A DNA stretch of 64,000 nucleotides, taken from assembly GCF_003254395.2 (NCBI RefSeq), contig NC_037650.1, positions 4,213,001 through 4,277,000 of the forward strand, read 5' to 3'. This DNA is from Apis mellifera (taxonomy: Eukaryota > Arthropoda > Insecta > Hymenoptera > Apidae). Positions 35,494-46,060 of the stretch are shown here, piece by piece. A model generated the notes under the pieces. The model searched no databases. It saw only the letters and a list, made by a program, of their open reading frames with translations, and was not told where the DNA came from. How positions within the stretch are numbered: the first letter of the stretch is position 1; the number at the start of each line of letters is the position of its first letter. The position numbers and the translations under genes were made by a program.

Positions 35494-36143
35494 GACAACG
35501 CGGAAAATCGATCGACTCGAGCCAAGTGTCGGCATCCAGTCTCGCTCCGTTCATCCGTCCCGGCCGCCTTTTGTTCAACCGCCCTGTTCAACGGCCGCGA
35601 AACCGTCGTCTCCTCGAAACGACTCCGAGCTTCGGCCGGTCAATTATTTACGCGGTAAATAATTGAAGGGGAATAACACATGATGATTTTTCAATTTATA
35701 CACTAAGAGAGATTGCTATTTTTATCGCACAACGATAAGTGTGCGACGCTCGAGAGATCCCTTCGAACTCTCGACGAGTTTCAAGGCTCGCTCATCCTCT
35801 TTCGCTCATCCGGATAACGAGGTTTACTTCTTACTCGATCGCGCGGGCGGTTGATAATTAACGCCGACTTTCCAGCTTGCTCGTTCGCCTCTGATCTAAC
35901 CGTTACGGTACCATAAATTTACACCAGGCATTTCCAACAACGAGGCCCTTATCTCTCGATCAACGATTCAACAGTTTAACAGTTTCTTCACCACCGTTCG
36001 TTGATCCCGCTTGTAAATTTTCTTCGTTAATTACAAGTAGCCTGGACGTTAAACGTTTTTCTTTTTTTTTTCCCCCCCTCCCCTTTTTCCTTTCTTCTTT
36101 TTTTCCACGGGAAACGGGGGCTGGTTGGCGGCCTCGATCGTGT

Positions 36144-36171
36144 TCGATCGATCGATCGATCGATCGATCGT
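36144..36171 (+). repeat. (GATC)n tract
   Basis: Seven perfect GATC units, fully self-complementary. Confidence 0.95.
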
Positions 36172-36933
36172 GAAGCCGCTTTCGCGATTCATGGCACGGA
36201 AGAATCAGCGCGATCGGCCGGCGATATTTTCGCGACGGGATATAAAGAAAAAAAAGAGGAGGGGGGGGAAGAAAAGCGTGCACTCGACCTTCCATGCATG
36301 CGCATACGTTGGAATATCGCCAGTTCCGCTGGTTTCGAGTGGCCGACGGGTTATTCGAGTGGCTGGTTGCTTGTGCTCGTGAATATTGCCGGCCCTCTTA
36401 TGCGAAACTCTCGCGAGTGTCTACGATTCAGTGCATCCTACGTGCAGTTTTGCACAGCGGTTGCGTTTCCTGAACGGCAAATGGCCGGCAGCGATGTGTC
36501 GTTCCGTCTCTTGATAAAATCTTTCCAACCGTTTTCTTCTGTCGATCTCCATTTGGGGGGGGGAGGAGGGAAGAGGAAAAAAAAATCCTCGAAAAAGGAG
36601 GGATTCCAAAAAACGCTCGACTCCTGTTTTCATCGATTTTCAGTGTATTCGGTAAAAAGAAAAAAAAATATCGTCGATGATTTTAAAAAAAAGAAGAGAG
36701 AGAGAGAAGGAAAAAGAAAAAAGCAATATTTCACGACGCGATGAACGGACGCAACTACGTACATTCGTGTTGTTGGAATCGTCGAGAATCTTATCGATCG
36801 AACGAATCGAATAAATTTTTCGAAAAATAAAACGAATAAACGGATAAAAACGGATCGATGCGCGACGCGTGCAACAATTGAACAAACGATAAAGACGCGT
36901 TTCCTTAAACTATAATCAAGAGGCGGAATTCAC

Positions 36934-36976
36934 GCAGGCAGACAGGCAGGCAGGCAGGCAGGCAAGCAGGCAGGCA
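36934..36976 (+). repeat. (CAGG)n tract
   Basis: About ten GCAG units with GACA and GCAA variants. Confidence 0.9.
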
Positions 36977-38259
36977 CAAAGGGCTGCACCGTAAAATCGT
37001 CAATTTTTATCCGTAATTCATCGAGGCAGGCGCCCATTGCCCCGACGTTGTGAGAAAAACGGGTACACTAACGCTTATTCGCCAGGAACGCCCTGCTTGT
37101 GTAGCCAAACGAGTCCGTATAGTTGGTGCAACGAGCCTCCATTCAAACTGCAACGTCATCCAACCGTCCAAGAGTGCAAAGAATTTTCACGGAATTGCAC
37201 GCTGCTTTAAAAGCTCGTTACAATCGGCCAATTCCTCGAACTTCATCCGTTGACTTGGCGGAATCGAGGGAAACGACGATTTTCATTGAGTTTTTCGTGA
37301 CGCTTTCGACGAGCCAAGTGGCGAAATTTGAGACACACCGAGTGCCAATTGTCCGAAAGGATCGAGGAAACAGAAATCAATATTCTTCGAGGATCTCGTC
37401 GAGATCTCGTTTTCCCCGAGGAAGAGAAAGATTATATTCAGCAAGATTATCGAACAATTTCGTATCGACAATTTGTTATACACGAAGCACTCGAAGCGTT
37501 CGCCTCGAAACGAGGGTCTCGTGCTCTCTGCGCAAATAAATATTCGAGGACTACCTGTCGCAGGTGGCAAAATCGTGTATACACGACGTTTTCTACGACG
37601 GGAACGACGTTACCCTCTTCAAAGATGAGGAACCATCTTATCCTTACCGTAAGCCTTTTCGGTATTGCAGGTGGTAGCTAAGCCGATTAGACGCAGCGCC
37701 AGGGAACAATTTGTTGTTGACGAAACTTAACCCTTGTTTCGCGCCGGCTTTCCACCCTTTTTTCCCGAACGTCTTAACGCCCGATTGATTGATTAATGCT
37801 CCCGACGACATCTGTGGATCGCATTACTCGGATCTCTTACTCCTCTCCGGATTATCAATTGTTTGTTCCCCGTTTCGATTTTTTAATCGATCGATCGAGA
37901 GAGAGAAAGAGAAAGAGAGAAAAAGAGAAGAGGAAAAATTTTAATTTTAACGATACTGTTAATCGCGCCCGCGGTAAAAAGCTACAAGTCCAAGTATCCA
38001 ATATATTTTCATCCAGTCACGGTAAAGACAAGACACTGTGAAATAGGTTAACGATTGAACGGTTTACGAGTAACCGCAGGATTTCACGTTCTTAAGAGGC
38101 GGTCAACAGGTTGTTCCTCGATCGGCCGACTTCCGGCGAGTCTTCTCTGGAGAGAAAGAGGAGCACGGGGGGAGAAAGGAGAGGAGCGACGCCTCTCAAT
38201 TGCGAACGATTTAAAGCCGCCATTGGCCCCGACCTCCGTTCTTCCACGAATGAAAACTT

Positions 38260-38313
38260 TCTCCATCTTCTTCTCTTCCTTTCCTCCCTTCGTCCCCTTC
38301 TACTTCTCCTTCT

Positions 38314-38350
<37 letters not shown>

Positions 38351-38396
38351 TTCCTCTTCATCCTCCTTCCCCTCCTCTCCTTCTTCTCTAACTCAA
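38260..38396 (+). repeat. Long polypyrimidine tract
   Basis: About 135 bp almost wholly of C and T on plus, mainly TTC/CTC triplets. Long apparent Ser/Leu/Phe-rich frames cross it on plus and Arg/Lys/Glu-rich frames on minus. All are composition artefacts. Confidence 0.85.
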
Positions 38397-38748
38397 ACGA
38401 GAAGAAGTATTCTCGCGGCGGAACTTCTTCGTCTATCCTTCGAGTTCTGCTCGGTTTCCTTGCTTCCGCGTGCGAGCTGCGGTTCGACGAGCAATTACGT
38501 TCTACGTAAGGAGGAGTGCTCGCCTCGAAATTCTCACGAGAGAAGCGGCCCAAGTCGTTGCCGATGCGGTGGCAAACGGCTCGAGAAAATTGCGTGGCAA
38601 GTTTTCGAGCGACGTCTTCGAGGAATTTCTTCTTCTTTTTTCCCTCTCCTTCTCCTTCCTCCTCTTCTTCTTCTTCTTCTTAACGCTTAATACGCGCGTT
38701 ACACCGCAAATCTTCTCGACGTGTTCGAAAAATATCTCGTTCGAAATG

Positions 38749-38768
38749 TATATATATATATATATATA
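38749..38768 (+). repeat. (TA)n tract
   Basis: Ten TA units. Confidence 0.9.
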
Positions 38769-38877
38769 AGCGATTCTCGAGAAAATTCTTCTTCCTCGTA
38801 TTCGTCGATAAGAACGCGTTGCGAGGACGATTGCGAAACACTCACGAAACGTGTCCGAAAAGAACGAAGTCTCGAGA

Positions 38878-38910
38878 GGAAAGGAAAGGAAAGGAAAGGA
38901 AAGGAAAGGA
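38878..38910 (+). repeat. (AAAGG)n pentamer array
   Basis: Six perfect AAAGG units. Confidence 0.95.
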
Positions 38911-39289
38911 GACGTCGAAGATCGATGTATCTATCTATAATCACGCCGGCCGAAGGTCGCGGATGGGGGAAGAGAGAGAGAGAGAGAGAGAGGGAAAAAA
39001 AAGAAGGAGGGAAGAAACGGTAGAGGCGTCTAATCTGTCGGCAGTGATCAGGATCCAGTATCGATGATGAAGTCTCCGGCCTCTTTGAAGTCCGCCGTGG
39101 CTCGCAACGGGGGTGCTCGAAGCCGCCTCGAATCCCTCGATTCCTCCTGATCCTGATCCTGCAGCGCCGCCAGGACCGCTCGCTGTCTGTCCGTCTGTCT
39201 TAATGCGCCCGTCAGAAATTAAGGCGAGGGAACGGGGATCGATCGGAATGCTAATGACATCGATACTTGTCCATAATATCTCTTGGCAA

Positions 39290-39350
39290 GAGAGAGAGAG
39301 AGAAAGAAAGAAAGGAAGGAAGAAAGAGAGAGAGAGAGAAAGAAGGGGAA
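39290..39350 (+). repeat. GA/GAAA homopurine tract
   Basis: About 60 bp of purines on plus, mostly GA and GAAA words. Confidence 0.9.
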
Positions 39351-40642
39351 GAAAAACAAAATAAAACGAATCCTTGTATATTCGGACCGTTGAACGAGTG
39401 ACGCCCGCGATTCGAGCGATTCGTCATCTATCCAAAAATATACCGAGCGAAATTTGAGTCGAATTCGTCGAGCTATATAATATCCGTCCAATTATGGAAT
39501 CGGGCATGGAAAAGTACATTTTAAGAGAAGTAGTAGTAAAAATTTGCGTCTCGATTCTTTTTCTCCTTCTTTTTTAAATCCCAATCGAAGATTTCTCCCC
39601 TTTTCTCTCTTCATGCACAAGAGTTCCATACGACGAGCTTTCCTCCTCCCCTTTTTTCCAAAGCGAATCTGATCTCGCGACACGAGATCTCTAACTTACA
39701 CGAATCGACTTACATGATCGGGAGGGAATATCTTTTACGAGGGAGGAGTGGGTGCTCGTTGGTTGTTGGCTCGTTCACGGAAGGTCGAGGAAAGAAGGAC
39801 AAAAAAAAAAAGAAAAAAGAAAAAAAAGGCAGTGGGTGATCGATTGGGGCAATCCAGCCTGTTGTGAAACGTGGAAACGTTACGAGTTCCTTCTTTCGTC
39901 TCGCGTCCACCCTCCACCAGCGGTGCACAGCAGTATTCCTCCGCAGTGTCCCTGGTAGTCCCGCGGCGTGCCTCGTTCTTGCCCTCTTCTTCTTCTTCCT
40001 CCTCCTCCTCCTCCCTCCTTCCCTCCTCTCCCCCCCTCCTCTCGCCCCCACCCCAAAGGGCTGTATTGCAAGGATACTACGACCCATAACGTGGCCAGGC
40101 CGTAGCCTAGACAAAGCTGCCGACCATAAAAGTGTCCACCCTGATGCTCGATGCCTGGTTTATGGCCACCGTGCCAGGAACACCCGGGGGAACGAGCAGG
40201 TAATCGGCAAAGACTGGTTGGCTCCTCTCCGGCTCCGTCCGGGCATTGGCCATCCTGCTCGCGCCGCTTCTCACCGCTAATCCTTCTTCCCTCTTCATCT
40301 TCGTCCCGCGTCCGCTCGCGTCGCTTTTTACTTTACGCCGTCTTCCTCGTCGCCTCGGCTCCAAGCGTGACGACAGGACAGGCCACGCCTACGAGCCCTC
40401 GGCCCTGACTAATTGCCGTTAATCCTAACGCGATGAATTGTCCTTCCTTGTCGCCACTTTTGTGCCCGGGATCGTGCCGCGCCACTCTGCCCGCCAGAGA
40501 TTCCGAACCATTAACCCTCGGCGGTGACGATCGGCGGGGTGAGAGAGCGCGAATCCTCTCCGCGAGCAACGATTAATAATTCTCTTCTTCGAGATTTATA
40601 TCGGAATAATGATAAAAAAGAATTTTTCTTCCTCGAGAATAA

Positions 40643-40664
40643 TTTATTCTTCGAAACCTTTATT
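40643..40664 (-). terminator. Two minus-strand polyadenylation signals
   Basis: TTTATT on plus at 40643-40648 and 40659-40664 gives AATAAA twice on the minus strand. They lie about 147-168 bp beyond the stop codon of the minus-strand terminal exon (40811-40886), a usual 3' UTR length in insects. They support the strand and the end of that gene. Confidence 0.45.
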
Positions 40665-40810
40665 TCGAAGAAGAAACAAAAGGATAGAAAATATTTGGTT
40701 CGATTGGTTGGGAAACGGAGGGAGGAAACGGAGGAGGATGTTGTTATGCAAATAAGGAGCGTTTAGGATTACGCAACGGGAAGTCCTGGTGGAAAACGTT
40801 TAGTCGTCGA

Positions 40811-40886
40811 TTAGTCGTCGTAGTTGCCCCAGAACTTTCCAAAGTTCTTGGATGGGCCCGTCTCCACGGGGGCGATGAAAATTTGC
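40811..40886 (-). CDS. Terminal coding exon of a small minus-strand gene, function unknown
   Basis: On the minus strand an acceptor GATATTCGTTTCAG (AG is the complement of 40887-40888) is followed by one base and 24 codons that end in a TAA stop at 40813-40811. The peptide starts QIFIAPVETGPS and ends KNFGKFWGNYDD. It is rich in aromatic, Gly and acidic residues and unlike the chance frames around it. Two AATAAA signals follow within 170 bp. The leading base completes a split codon, so the previous exon must end with two bases. The candidate at 41347-41395 ends with AA, making AAG (Lys) across the junction. There is no cysteine in this tail. I do not recognise the family. The short aromatic acidic C-terminus would suit a secreted peptide precursor or small structural protein, but that is speculation. 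Confidence 0.55.
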
Positions 40887-41346
40887 CTGAAACGAATATC
40901 AGTGACGATGAGACGAGGGAGGGGGGAGGGAAAAGGGATCATCGTAAGGAAAAATAAAGATGCCCTGTTTTGTCCAAGACATCCGAGTCTCTTTGTCGAT
41001 TGGAAGTGGATGGGCGGTGCTGTCTTCCCGAAACCGCAACGACGCATTGGCCGCCCGTGAAAGCTTGGAAAGACAATGGACAGGGTTAACGAGAGGATGA
41101 GATTGTTTTGGTCCAGAAAATGGTTGGAAGGGCGCGAGAGTTCTATCGCGCCCACCCTCGCGCGGCGCATAAATTTTCCAACTTTCCTTTCCACTTTCAC
41201 CCGTTTTCTCGCCAGAGTTGCCTGCAACCCGAGCATCGAGAAATTTATTAGACCAGGTGCATCATTTCCGCGAATCTAAACGGTCGAAAATTCCATGGAT
41301 GGATGATCGTTTCCTTTTTTCTTTCTTCAAAAAATAATCAACTTAC

Positions 41347-41395
41347 TTCCACTGGTAATTCTCTCGCGTTGCAAGATTCGTGAAATTTTTAATTT
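41347..41395 (-). CDS. Candidate internal exon of the minus-strand gene
   Basis: A strong minus-strand donor (CAGTGGAA/gtaagttg, GT is the complement of 41345-41346) ends this 49-nt segment. Upstream on minus is a pyrimidine tract (complement of about 41430-41460). The first AG after it gives a start at 41395. In the frame demanded by the terminal exon it reads IKNFTNLATRENYQW and continues across the junction as K-QIFIAP. It has no stop and contains an NFT glycosylation sequon. The pyrimidine tract is about 40 nt from the AG, which is long, so a nearer AG at about 41370 or 41363, giving a 14-16 nt exon, is possible. The donor is the strongest part of the evidence. Confidence 0.4.
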
Positions 41396-41745
41396 CTCGA
41401 TTAATGATAGTCGAGTTGTTTCGTAAATTCACGAAGAAGATCAGAGAGGAAAAAATAATGGCGAAAATTCGACGTCGATAACGATAACGTTCGATCGAGC
41501 GTTACGTAGGAAGTTGTGGTAGTCGGTCAACACTGGTATCCTCGTATCTCGTATCTGAAACTGACGTAAACTTTTCCTATTCTCCTATTCATCGTACAAC
41601 CCCGATACCCTACAATTTCTCGAGAATATTCGCTCGCGTGGTCAAATTTTCTATCAAAATTTCCGACATTCCTGCAGCAACAACTGGCAACAATTTTCGA
41701 TCGCGTCCATCTCCCTGTATATAAAAACATTTAAAATATACAACG

Positions 41746-41790
41746 TATATACATACATACATACATACATATACATATATATATATATAC
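41746..41790 (+). repeat. (TACA)n/(TA)n compound tract
   Basis: TACA tetranucleotides flanked by TA runs. It lies in the presumed large intron of the minus-strand gene. Confidence 0.9.
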
Positions 41791-42179
41791 TTGTTGACCA
41801 TCCCCTGACAAATTTCTGACGGTCGAAACGAAGCGGTCTCTCGGAAAATTCCATCGATGAAAATCGAAATTCCGGTCCGCCCAAGTCGGCCGAATATATC
41901 GGGTCCGACCAACTATCCTGGTGGCGGTGGCCAACTTCCGGCGATCGATATTCCGAGTGGCGAATGCACGTCGAGGGACACAGGACACGCGGAGAGGAGT
42001 GGAGTCGAGCAAGACAGAGAAAGTGGGAAGTGGGTGGAGGGGAGGGGAGCAGCACGTAATTTTACGCGGTCCATTGTATCGGGACGAATCAGATAGAGGC
42101 TACGCTGGACGAGAACAATCGAGCGGGAACGGAAAGTGTCCTCATCTGGCTCCTCGGTTCCTCTCCCTGAAAGCCGAGA

Positions 42180-42409
42180 ACACCGTGTTCGTGGACCGGC
42201 TTCCATCCGGTATCTCGGACGACGACGACGAAGAGGACGAGGACGAGGACGAGGACGACGAGGACGACGACGTGGACGCGCGTTATCTGCCCCGTGAAAT
42301 CGGGCAGATCGGGTTGGATGGACATCGACAAAGTTTTACGCGTCCCTCCCCTTCGTATCCGACGAATGCCGATTTACAGGCATCGCCGACCAGTTATCGC
42401 GTACCGTAG
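42180..42409 (+). CDS. Possible terminal coding exon with a long acidic run
   Basis: A plus frame reads ENTVFVDRLPSGIS, then about 22 Asp/Glu residues encoded by mixed GAC/GAG/GAA codons (about 42217-42270), then VDARYLPREIGQIGLDG and on to a TAG at 42407-42409. A pyrimidine-rich stretch ending in CTGAAAG or CGAG (about 42173-42180) could be an acceptor. No donor is needed if it is terminal, but the nearest AATAAA is about 400 bp downstream. Mixed codons within the acidic run argue against pure slippage, although imperfect GAC/GAG microsatellites are common here. Antisense, it would be a Val/Leu-rich run. Coding status is uncertain. Confidence 0.25.
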
Positions 42410-43257
42410 CCTCGTTATCGAGTACGTTTTCACGCTTGTCGTTCGATTCTTCCGCGCTCGTAACTTCCATCGTCGTAAAAATCACGCGCGTCGCTAGAAC
42501 CGTGAAAAAAACGATTTCACCCCTTTCCGTTTTGCTCTTTTAGCGGCGAGCATTGTTGGATCACCGCCCACCCTTTGTGGATATTCTTCATCATACGTCA
42601 TCGTTTTGTTACGCTTCTTTTTTTTCTTTTTCTACGTTTTTCCCTCTCTTTTTCTCCTCCCCTTCTCGTTCGCTCGATCGTATCTTTTTAAAATTGAATA
42701 ATTATTATTAGACGATGCAACGAGAGATCTCTTTCTTTTTTCCTTATTCCCCGATACGATCGTAATTAAAAATTCGTTGCTTTTTTTAAAATTTCATGTG
42801 AACGTTAATTTTTAAAATAAAAAAGAAAAAGTTTAGATTACGTGTGTGTATATATTTTCGTTTCGATTGTTATACGTAAGACACGTAATTCAAAGCATAG
42901 CAGAGGAAATGCGAAATATTTCTATCGTGCGCGATCTCTGTTTGCGCAAACATTCCGGTGTGCTGGTCGAACAAGCAAGCTCCGGAAACGCGATAATAAT
43001 TCCCGCGTTCAAGAGCAGCTGTTCGCTGATCGAAATCGGTGGAAAACCGCAGCTATCGGAACCTATTTGGGACATCAATCACGCGAAATGAGTTCTGGTA
43101 ACAAGTCTGTTTCAACTATATATATTTCTCTTTCATCCCATCCCCTGAACTATTCTTCTTCGCGCTGTGTACACGAATATACACGCGAATTTCAACCCGT
43201 TCGAGAAATAAAGAGGCTGCTGCTTGTGCATGCTCGATCGGGGAGAAAGTATCGGGG

Positions 43258-43330
43258 AGAGAGAGAGAGAAAAAAAAAGAAAAAAAAGAAGAAAGAAAAA
43301 GAAAAAAGAAGAGAGAAGAAAACAAAATAA
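43258..43330 (+). repeat. Homopurine GA/AAAG tract
   Basis: About 70 bp of purines on plus. Confidence 0.9.
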
Positions 43331-44960
43331 AAAAATCATTCGCGCAACTTTGAAAGCCGCGGTTAGTTACTCGACACTGCTGACGTTGCCGATTCTTTTC
43401 TTCTTTTTTTTCTTTTTTTCGCGACAACGGCAAGTTTATTATTGCAGAAACATTTGGTCGGGCGCCGAAAGACGAGAAATTTTCCAGAATGCAAAGCGTC
43501 GTACATTGTAGCGTCTGGTAACGCGGTGCAACACGAGGTGGTTGCAGAACACACAGCTACGACGTGGTGCACGTGTAGTCGCACGTACGATTTGTGCACG
43601 TGCGATGGTCGCGCGCGACGCGCGAACGGTGACATTTCGCGAAACGACAGCTTCTTGGAACCTATTCGTAAGGGGATACCCGCAAGCCGACCGCCGAGAA
43701 ATTTGCTCTACGTTCCTCACCGTTCGCCGATTCGATGTAGGAATTTGCTTTGGTTACGACACGAGCTACCTCGTAATTTTTTCCATCCATCGATAATTAT
43801 ATACCGCGTCGAAAATACGGGATTTCAATGTTGAAATAATAAATTTTCCCTCGAATAATATTTTCTTCGAAACTCGTTCGATTTACGAACCAGTTAATTT
43901 TTACCTCGTATATTAATTTGTACGGAGGAATAAAATTCTCGAGAATTGATTTTTACGAATAATTCTTCTCTCCCTTCTCTCTCTCTCTCTCTCTCTTCTT
44001 CCTCCTTTTATGGAAAGAAAGTTGGCGAGGAGAAGCTCGAACGTACGTGAACATCGAGCTTGTTCACGGAACAGATGTTGTGACGGGACTCGTAACGTAC
44101 GTATTCGAGTAATTTTCCAATGTCCTTAAGAGGAAGCTAACTTTTAAAAGAGTTTACCTCGAGGAGAATAGAATTTAGAAATAAACCCGTGAGGAGATTG
44201 TTTGTTGCATTACGAGGGGTTGACAACACGCGACTCAACGTTTTTTTATTATCTCCGAGGGGATGGAAAGCAGGACGGACGGCGGCCTGTGAACCACCTG
44301 GAACACTGACATTTTGGCACATGCGACTGGTATGCGAAACAGATGCTTCCAATACCCGGATATACGAGTTCGATTTTCATGCTTGCGCCTCCGTGAAGCT
44401 TTCACGTTAGAGAGAGATATTTAAAATGCGAAACGCGTACGCTCGTTCCGCTTTTGGGGAAGAGAATTTCGGGGGAGGAGGGGAGGAGGGGAGGGGAGGA
44501 AACGGAGCAACGTATCTATCTCGGACGGCGAAGGAATTGGATCGGTTTCCATCGAATTTCGTCGCTTTCTCCAGCACGCAGCACGCGATATTCCACAGAG
44601 ACACGCAGACGTGGACTAACACAGGTCCCCGGCTCCGAGAAATCGTAACTTGGCGTGTTTATCACCGGCAGGCCGTGCACGGTCGGCGGCGTTAGCACGA
44701 GGAACGACTTCTTGCGTGGGGCGTTAAAATCATATGAGACTTTTTTAAAAGCCCGCGGCCACAGGGACCTCCCGTCCTGTTTGTCCCCACCGTTCGCTAT
44801 TCTTTCTTAACCACCACCATCACCACCACCCACGTCATCGGAAATTTCGTAGAAAATTTCCGTCTTCCAGCGATAATCTTGCCTGTGTTGAACTGTGATT
44901 GAAAATAATTCTGCTCGATCGAGCATGACGGATCCTATTCGCCGTTTCAAAATTTTATAT

Positions 44961-44983
44961 ATTTATTTATTTATTTATTTATT
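44961..44983 (+). repeat. (ATTT)n tract
   Basis: About six ATTT units. Confidence 0.9.
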
Positions 44984-45420
44984 CTATATATAGAAAAGAA
45001 ATAGAGGGAAATAAATTTCCTTTCGAAAAGGAAAGGAAGATTCGCACGGAACGGAGAGATGAAGAAATTGGAGTGAAAGGAAGTGGCGATTAAAGTTCCA
45101 GGAGGAGGAAAAGTTCCAGGAAATTTGGAGGGAAGGCCAAGGACGGGCCAAGAGAGAACCAAGGATTCTCCTCCTCCGGTCTCGTCCTTCTCCGTTCGTA
45201 TCCCGAAGGAGGGCCAAGAGTTCGCGGTGGGGCCGTTCATCAGCGGCAACTTGTCACGCCGCTGGGCATCGGACATAAATTCCACTCCGTAATGTGACAG
45301 GTCCTCGCTCCTACCCCCGAGAAAACCATCCTACGGCACTGCGCTACTATCCACCGGGTGTCCTGGAATTTTTTCCTCCGGCTATCCACACAGACGCCCG
45401 CAACTCGTGATTTCGATCGT

Positions 45421-45445
45421 CCAAATCTTTCCAAATCTTTCCAAA
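45421..45445 (+). repeat. Three CCAAATCTTT-type iterations
   Basis: Two exact 10-bp units and a partial third. Confidence 0.8.
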
Positions 45446-45600
45446 CAATTCACCCGTTTATTATTCGCCCAAAAATTCCATTTCGATTAACAATATCTCC
45501 AATTCCAAAATACACGATATACAATTTTTTTCTCTAAATTTTCGATCAATTATATATCGGATCGTTTTTCTCCTTTTTCTTTTTTCGGAGAAATTTTCAC

Positions 45601-45850
45601 CAGAGAGAATTCGAGAACGAAACTTATCCTGTTGGGGATAAGCAGGATGGTTCGGGAGCGTCGACTTTGAATCGATAACGATACCTTGCGGCCGGATAAT
45701 GTCGTCGATGGAGTTTCCACCATGGGAAAGATGGATCAGAGTGGGCGGTTCGTCGCGACGCTTCCTCCTTTCCGCCGGAACCCGATAGCAATCGGATAAG
45801 CCAGCAGCGTAGCGCGTCCAGCGTAGTCGACGGACACGCGCGCCTTCCAT
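45601..45850 (-). CDS. Candidate upstream exon of the minus-strand gene
   Basis: A minus frame reads DEPPTLIHLSHGGNSIDD, then IIRPQGIVIDSKSTLPNHP, then AYPQQDKFRSRILS, and ends at CTCTCTG/gtgaaaat (GT is the complement of 45599-45600). One trailing G plus AA from the 41347-41395 exon makes GAA (Glu), so the frame continues into IKNFTN and on to the terminal exon. The composition is credible protein. The left part (EGARVRRLRW... to RRKRR) is Arg-rich and less convincing. The true start may be the AG just before an ATG at 45850-45848, with CTGAT branch-like sequence upstream, or an AG near 45755-45760. An RRKRR run precedes the good segment and resembles a convertase site, which would fit a peptide precursor. 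The donor is only fair. No signal peptide was found upstream. Confidence 0.28.
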
Positions 45851-46036
45851 CTCGATATATAAATCAGTCGCGAGCAGAAAAGCGCGCGGAGCTGATGAAA
45901 CATCGCGCGGGAATTCTTCTCTTCCTCGTTGTCGACACTTCTTTACACGGCCCGATGATCGATGCTCGAATAATGATTATTTCCACGAGGAAGATTTGTA
46001 CTTCTCCCAGACTAAAAAAAGAACGGAAAAAAAGAA

Positions 46037-46060
46037 ACTCACTCACTCACTCACTCACTC
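46037..46060 (+). repeat. (ACTC)n tract, (GTGA)n on minus
   Basis: Six ACTC units. On the minus strand they read GTGAGTGAG, so each unit matches the core of a 5' splice site. Confidence 0.9.

Larger units (their letters stand above)
33483..40642. other. Non-coding block
   Basis: No supported exon. It contains long polypyrimidine tracts (33614-33706 and 38260-38396), a GATC run (36144-36171), a CAGG run (36934-36976), a TA run (38749-38768), AAAGG pentamers (38878-38910) and purine tracts (38970-38992 and 39290-39350). The segment 35223-35666 is open in two plus frames at once. The minus strand carries two donor-like gtaagt sites near 39700-39712. Confidence 0.5.
40887..45600. other. Introns of the candidate minus-strand gene and other non-coding DNA
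   Basis: If the three-exon model holds, these are introns of about 460 bp (40887-41346) and 4.2 kb (41396-45600). Inside the larger one lie a TACA/TA tract (41746-41790), an acidic plus-strand frame (42180-42409), a homopurine tract (43258-43330), an ATTT run (44961-44983) and three CCAAATCTTT iterations (45421-45445). A minus donor-like CTCGAG/gtaaac lies at 44157-44156 without a supported exon. Confidence 0.45.

Noticed and set aside
37623..37681. Short plus frame MRNHLILTVSLFGIAGGS
   Set aside because: Signal-peptide-like but only 18 codons before a stop, and the apparent intron inside (gtaagc to gcag) would be about 22 nt, too short to splice.
38055..38690. 211-codon plus frame with a poly-Ser run
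   Set aside because: The polypyrimidine microsatellite removes stops in several frames at once.
41921..42179. Left half of the plus frame before the acidic run
   Set aside because: It starts at GTG, is Arg/Gly/Ser-rich and has no sign of coding. Only the part after a possible acceptor near 42180 is kept.
44158..44352. Minus frame ending at CTCGAG/gtaaac
   Set aside because: It starts at TTG, lacks an acceptor, and ends in a phase that does not fit the terminal exon at 40811.
45855..45872. TATA-like ATATATAAATCAGTC
   Set aside because: The TATA-like and initiator-like words overlap rather than lying about 30 bp apart, so no promoter is called.
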